Assembly: GCA_040002845.1 (NCBI GenBank)
Contig: JBDUDR010000100.1
Coordinates: 1 to 10,849 of the forward strand
Length of the DNA stretch: 10,849 nt
Reading direction: 5' to 3'
Origin: JBDUDR01 sp040002845
GTDB lineage: Bacteria > Actinomycetota > Actinomycetes > Propionibacteriales > Nocardioidaceae
The notes below the pieces were generated by a model. The model saw only the letters and a list, made by a program, of their open reading frames with translations, had not been told where the DNA came from and ran no database searches. Shown piece by piece: positions 7,392 to 10,849 of the stretch; positions within the stretch are counted from its first letter, which is position 1; every line of letters begins with the position of its first letter. Made by a program: the position numbers and the translations under genes.

Positions 7392-8831
7392 GTGGAGCCG
7401 CTCAGACTCAGCGGGCGCGCCCTGACGCCACGGACGGTCATCGAGGCCACCAGGTCGCGCCAGCAGGTAGAGCTCGACTCCGCCGCACGCGAGCGGATCG
7501 AAGCCTCGGCGGCCGCGGTGATCGAGGTCGCCCAACGGCAGGCAGTGTACGGACGGAACACCGGCGTCGGTGCCAACCGTGACGCACAGGTAACCGACGA
7601 CTCGCACGGCATTCGGCTGCTTGCAAGCCACGCGACAACCGGAGCCAGTGCGTATCCCCGAGATGTCGTCCGCGCTGCCCTGCTGATCCGGCTCAACCAG
7701 ATCGCCGCGGGTGGATCCGGGTTGCCCACGCGGCTGGCGGACGCCCTCGCCGGACTGATCAACACCGACCGGCTGCCGGTTCTGCACCGCGGAGGAGCCC
7801 TAGGTACCGGCGACCTCGGGGCCCTGGCCGAGCTTGGCCTCGCGCTCGGTGACGCTGTCGCATCGCCTGACGTGCTACCCCTGCTGTCGAGCAACGCGGT
7901 GACGCTGGCCGAGTGTTGCGCGATCGCTGTCCAGTCCCGGGACCTCATGGAGGCCATTCCTGTCGTGGGTGCGCTGAGCTTGGTGGCCCTGCACGGCAAC
8001 CTGGAGGTCTTCGACGCACGGGTACACCGCAGTCGCCCACAGGCCGGCCAGAAACAGGTTGGCGCCATAATGACTTCGCTCCTGACCGGACTGGCCCAGC
8101 CGCCTGCCCGAGTACAGGATCCGTTCGGTTTCAGGGCGTTCGCCCAGGTGCTGGGTCCCGCCCTGGAACTCGTACACCAGCTGGACGACGTGGTGAGCAT
8201 CGACATCAACGCGGCCGCCGAGAATCCGCTGGTCGTCGACGAGTCGGTGCTGCACAACGGCAACTGGCACGCGATGCCGATCGCCCTCGCGCTGGACGGT
8301 CTGCGTCTTGCGCTCCACTCGGTAGCGACCTTGTCCACGTCGCGACTGGCGAACCTGATCGATCCCGAGCTGACCGGTCTGACCCGGTTCCTGGCGTCCG
8401 GTCCCGCCGCGAGCTCCGGCGCACTCATGCTGGAGTACGTCGCGCACGACTCCCTCGCGCTGGTTCGCTCCGACGCCCAGCCTGCGACGCTGGGTACGGC
8501 CACCCTGTCGCACGGTGCTGAGCATCATGCGAGCTTCGCTCCCCAGGCGGCGGCCCTGACGACCGTCCTCCTTGAAAACCTCAAGACGGTGCTCGCCTGC
8601 GAGCTCGTCGCGGCCGTCCGGGCGATCCGGCTCGCCGGGACCGGGCCGGAACAGTTCGGCACCGCCCGGATCGCTGAGTTCGCAGCGCAAGCGGCCGACG
8701 AGCTGCCCGCCGGACTCGCCGACCGGCCCTTGCGTGAAGACCTCGCCGAGGCCCGCCTGCTGTTGGCCAACTGGGGCGCTCGCGCAGCCGCCCCCCTGTC
8801 TGGGGTAACTCCCTGGGGTCATAGCCCCTAG
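7392..8831 (+). CDS. Aromatic amino acid ammonia-lyase homologue (HAL/PAL superfamily) with altered MIO triad
   Basis: Classical members eliminate ammonia from His, Phe or Tyr using an MIO electrophile formed from an Ala-Ser-Gly triad. The 479-residue length and fold markers fit the family: YGRNTGVGAN at 53-62 (Tyr53 is the usual base), SHA at 79-81, the Asn of SSNA at 168, RPQAGQ at 215-220, VQDPFGFR at 241-248, ENP at 277-279 and GAEHH at 375-379. The triad position reads Gly138-Thr139-Gly140 before the conserved Asp-Leu, so the Ser precursor is absent. The Tyr usual in QDPYSLR is Phe245, and the Arg before SHA is Ala78. The Gln, Arg248 and Glu377 positions are kept. It may be a divergent lyase or mutase, an MIO-less relative with another reaction, or inactive. 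GTG 7392 is the first start after the upstream stop, with no clear Shine-Dalgarno. Its TAG stop overlaps the convergent allantoicase stop. Confidence 0.85.
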   Translation: MEPLRLSGRALTPRTVIEATRSRQQVELDSAARERIEASAAAVIEVAQRQAVYGRNTGVGANRDAQVTDDSHGIRLLASHATTGASAYPRDVVRAALLIRLNQIAAGGSGLPTRLADALAGLINTDRLPVLHRGGALGTGDLGALAELGLALGDAVASPDVLPLLSSNAVTLAECCAIAVQSRDLMEAIPVVGALSLVALHGNLEVFDARVHRSRPQAGQKQVGAIMTSLLTGLAQPPARVQDPFGFRAFAQVLGPALELVHQLDDVVSIDINAAAENPLVVDESVLHNGNWHAMPIALALDGLRLALHSVATLSTSRLANLIDPELTGLTRFLASGPAASSGALMLEYVAHDSLALVRSDAQPATLGTATLSHGAEHHASFAPQAAALTTVLLENLKTVLACELVAAVRAIRLAGTGPEQFGTARIAEFAAQAADELPAGLADRPLREDLAEARLLLANWGARAAAPLSGVTPWGHSP

Positions 8832-8845
8832 GAGTCACCCCAGAC
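8798..8845. terminator. Bidirectional hairpin containing both convergent stop codons
   Basis: GTCTGGGGT (8798-8806) pairs perfectly with ACCCCAGAC (8837-8845). After one mismatch, ACTCC (8808-8812) pairs with GGAGT (8831-8835). After two more, GGGGT (8815-8819) pairs with GCCCC (8824-8828), leaving a four-base loop. That is about 19 pairs in 48 bases. The stem lies inside the last codons of the lyase homologue (+) and of allantoicase (-). The palindrome CTAG at 8828-8831 is the TAG stop of each. No T-run follows on either strand, as is common in high-GC actinomycetes. A shared terminator is the simplest reading. Confidence 0.6.
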
Positions 8846-9877
8846 CGCCAGGTCCGGGATCGCCGCTCGATGGCCCTGGGGGAGTGCGTTCCACCAGCGC
8901 CTGCGGAGATCGGCCAGGGCGGTGTCCGTCAGGTCGCCATAAACGCGGAGCCTGGCCAGTCCGCCGTCGGGATAGACGTCGAGCCGTACCTGGGAGGCGA
9001 TCTGGTCCTCCGCGACCACGTACCGGTGCCGGGTGTCGGGCAGCACCGGGGTACGCGGAACGACCTCCCACCATGAGCCAGCGGCGCCGGCGGACGAGCC
9101 GGCCGTCAGCTTGACCCAGCCTGGCGCGTTCCCGACGAAGTAGGACGTGTCGATCTCGACCAGGCGCAGTCGGCCCGCGCCGGCCAGCTGGAACGTTGCG
9201 AAGTCGTTGCCCTCGTCGCGGCGTCGCGCGTTCTCCCAACCCTCCCCCATGGTGCGCGCCTTCCCGGGCTTGATCAGGTTGGCAGGCGAGGAGTAGAAGG
9301 CATCGGAGCAGGCGACCAGCTGTCCCCCGTTCTCGAGAGCAGCCAGGTCGATGGTGCCCTCCATGAAGCGCGGATCGGGCAGCACCTCACCGTGTACGCG
9401 AAACCTTGCGACTCCTCCGTCGGGGTAGATGGACAGTCGCAGATGGGTCCACCTGCGCCGGTCGCTCACCTCGTACGCGTTGGCCGTGTCTCCCTTGGCA
9501 GCGCTGCGACCCACGATCGTCAGCCAGTCGGCGTGCTTAAGCTCGGGCAGGCTCGGGTAGCCCTCCATAGACGTGGCCTCGACCGAGATGGCCGGCGGGT
9601 AGTTGCCTTTGAAGTACGCAGTGTCGACCACGACTCCGTGGACTACACCGGCGGCGCCGAGCCGTACGATCGCCCAGTCGTGACCCGGTTCACGCCGGCG
9701 ACGTGTCTCCCACCCGTCGTACACCTTGCCCTTGTGGCCGAACTCGTGGATCGAAAAGGTCGGAGGTTCGGGCCGGATCAGGTTCTCGCGCTCCGCGAAC
9801 AGCTCGTCGTTGGCCGCCATGACGCTCCCGGACAGTTCGCGGGACGCAAGGTCCGGGAGGGCGGTGAAGTCGGACAT
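8828..9877 (-). CDS. alc: Allantoicase (allantoate amidinohydrolase, EC 3.5.3.4)
   Basis: Allantoicase hydrolyses allantoate to ureidoglycolate and urea in purine-ring catabolism. The 349-residue product shows the two tandem repeats of the family. Repeat 1 covers about residues 29-165 (NLIRP, GWETRRRREPGHDWAIVRLG, DTAYFKGNYP, SIYPDGGVARFRVHG). Repeat 2 covers about 198-314 (NLIKP, GWENARRRDEGNDFATFQL, DTSYFVGNAP, DVYPDGGLARLRVYG). Length is normal and no break is visible. The frame extends upstream to 9985, but ATG 9877 is chosen because GAGGAGG sits 8 bases upstream and the protein begins as family members do. It starts one base after the allantoinase stop (TGACATG), so the two are translationally coupled. 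It is presumably cytoplasmic. The symbol alc follows common use. Confidence 0.95.
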   Translation of the reverse strand: MSDFTALPDLASRELSGSVMAANDELFAERENLIRPEPPTFSIHEFGHKGKVYDGWETRRRREPGHDWAIVRLGAAGVVHGVVVDTAYFKGNYPPAISVEATSMEGYPSLPELKHADWLTIVGRSAAKGDTANAYEVSDRRRWTHLRLSIYPDGGVARFRVHGEVLPDPRFMEGTIDLAALENGGQLVACSDAFYSSPANLIKPGKARTMGEGWENARRRDEGNDFATFQLAGAGRLRLVEIDTSYFVGNAPGWVKLTAGSSAGAAGSWWEVVPRTPVLPDTRHRYVVAEDQIASQVRLDVYPDGGLARLRVYGDLTDTALADLRRRWWNALPQGHRAAIPDLAVWGDS

Positions 9878-9878
9878 G

Positions 9879-10800
9879 TCAGGATCCTCCTCGGCTGAGC
9901 AGCTGACCGGTGGGATCCCCGCCGGTGATCTCGACTCCGCGTAGCCAGGTGCTTCGGACGACGCCGGTGAGCTCGCGACCTGCATATGGCGTCACGGCGT
10001 GCCGGTGATGCAGACGTTGGGGGTCGACGACGAAGGTCTGGTCCGGCGCGAAGACCGCGAAGTCGGCGTCCCAGCCGACCCGGATGCGGCCCTTGCGTCG
10101 GATCCCGGCGATCTCGGCCGGTCGAGCGGCCATCCATCGGACCACGTCGGTCAGGGCGTGTCCACGCCTCCGCGCCTCCGTCCACACCAGCGGGAGGCCG
10201 AGCTGAAGTGACGAGACACCACCCCAGGCTTGCGCGAAGTCTCCACCATCAAGCGACTTGAGTTCCGGCGGGCAGGGCGAGTGGTCTGACACCACGCAGT
10301 CGATGACGCCGTCGCGAAGCCCGTCCCACAGCTGCTCCCGGTTGCCGGCCTCACGGATCGGCGGGCAGCACTTGAACTGCGTCTGCCCGTCCGCGACCTC
10401 TTCAGCCGTCACCGATAGGTAGTGCGGACACGTCTCGACCGACACACGCACGCCCTCCGACCGCGCCGCAGCGATGATGGGCAGACCCCCGGCGCTCGAC
10501 AGATGCAGCACGTGGACTCGGGCATCGTGCTTTCGAGCCTGCTCCGTCGTGTTTCGGATCGCGACCTGCTCGGCCTCCGGCGGGCGCGACACCAGGAACT
10601 CGGCGTAGCGGATCCCGTGGCATTCGGGTGCAGCCTCGATGACAGAGGCGTCCTCCGCGTGCACGATCAGCAGCCCGTCGAAGCCGGCGAGCTCGGACAG
10701 GGCGCGACCAAGTCCGTCGTAGTCGAGCGGCGGGAACTCCTCCACGCCGGAGTCGAGGAGGAAGCACTTGAAGCCGAACACCCCCGCCTCGTACAGGTGG
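9879..10800 (-). CDS. Allantoinase, 5' part missing (EC 3.5.2.5)
   Basis: Allantoinase opens the hydantoin ring of allantoin to give allantoate, the substrate of the downstream allantoicase. It is an amidohydrolase with a two-metal site. Visible metal-site residues, numbered from the codon at 10781, are the carboxylated Lys5 in FGFKCF, His41 in IVHAED, His93 in VLHLSS and Asp166 in VSDHSP. Other family landmarks are ETCPHYLS and KCCPPIR. The C-terminal end (LRGVEITGGDPTGQLL) is complete. The N-terminal third, with the HxH metal ligands and the usual barrel start, is missing. Homology begins at about LYEAGVFGF (near 10798). Upstream the same frame reaches a TGA at 10838-10840, and the bases there belong to another gene family. 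The protein as seen cannot be active. It is either cut by a deletion or joined to the wrong sequence by assembly. Confidence 0.85.
9886..9892 (-). promoter_or_regulatory. Strong ribosome-binding site of allantoicase
   Basis: GAGGAGG lies 8 bases before ATG 9877, inside the last codons of allantoinase. It is the clearest Shine-Dalgarno in the window and decides the allantoicase start. Confidence 0.75.
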
Positions 10801-10849
10801 CATCGATCGCGCCCGCCTCGCCGCCGCTCACCGGGGCGTCAACAACCCT
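10800..10849 (-). pseudogene. Fragment of a GlxR-like tartronate-semialdehyde reductase / 3-hydroxyisobutyrate dehydrogenase family gene
   Basis: Read on the minus strand from the window edge, one frame gives VVDAPVSGGEAGAIDAT, an excellent match to the conserved substrate-binding segment of beta-hydroxyacid dehydrogenases. Family members read close to DAPVSGGE.GA...TLSIMVGG at this point. The match stops exactly where allantoinase homology begins, and the two frames differ. Tartronate-semialdehyde reductase acts on a glyoxylate-derived product and is often encoded near allantoin genes, so its presence on this strand upstream of allantoinase is plausible. Only about 17 codons are visible. The assignment rests on one motif. 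Confidence 0.55.

Overview
The window looks like chromosomal DNA from a high-GC actinomycete. The evidence is strong G/C preference at third codon positions, weak or absent Shine-Dalgarno sequences, a tRNA-Glu/tRNA-Asp pair without an encoded CCA on the Glu gene, an actinobacterial TraA/MobF-type relaxase, and a short HExxH metallopeptidase typical of the phylum. A Nocardioides-like genus is possible, but this is only an impression.

Layout, left to right. (1) 1-365: no convincing complete gene, a nested hairpin at the left edge and a good leaderless-type promoter. (2) 366-2434 (+): a molybdopterin oxidoreductase. Its first iron-sulfur motif has Tyr in place of the second Cys, and its natural start seems to be separated from the rest by a one-base frameshift. 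(3) 2528-3061 (-): a small integral membrane protein of unknown function, convergent with the oxidoreductase. (4) 3062-3714: about 650 bases with no gene I can defend. (5) 3715-6852: a decayed mobile element. The helicase half of a conjugative relaxase (-) and the C-terminal third of a large serine recombinase (+) meet head to head near 6060, and both lack their N-termini. The recombinase frame runs on antisense through tRNA-Asp. (6) 6743-6940 (-): tRNA-Asp and tRNA-Glu, transcribed Glu then Asp, with a plausible promoter just upstream of tRNA-Glu. (7) 7033-8831 (+): a zincin-like metallopeptidase followed 5 bases later by a histidine/phenylalanine ammonia-lyase homologue whose MIO triad reads Gly-Thr-Gly instead of Ala-Ser-Gly. 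(8) 8828-10800 (-): allantoicase and the C-terminal three quarters of allantoinase, a translationally coupled pair for purine-ring nitrogen recovery (allantoin to allantoate to ureidoglycolate plus urea). (9) 10800-10849 (-): a short piece matching the tartronate-semialdehyde reductase (GlxR) family, joined directly to the broken allantoinase.

The allantoin genes form a clear pathway, and a GlxR-type enzyme would act further down the same route (glyoxylate to tartronate semialdehyde to glycerate). The direct joining of two broken genes at the right edge is therefore either a real deletion inside a ureide cluster or an assembly chimera. The points most worth checking are the altered MIO triad in the ammonia-lyase homologue, the two anomalies at the start of the oxidoreductase, the relaxase/recombinase scar beside the tRNAs, the right-edge gene junction, and the 48-base hairpin that contains the shared stop codons of the lyase and allantoicase. 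I saw no CRISPR array, no complete insertion sequence and no clear novel multi-gene system.
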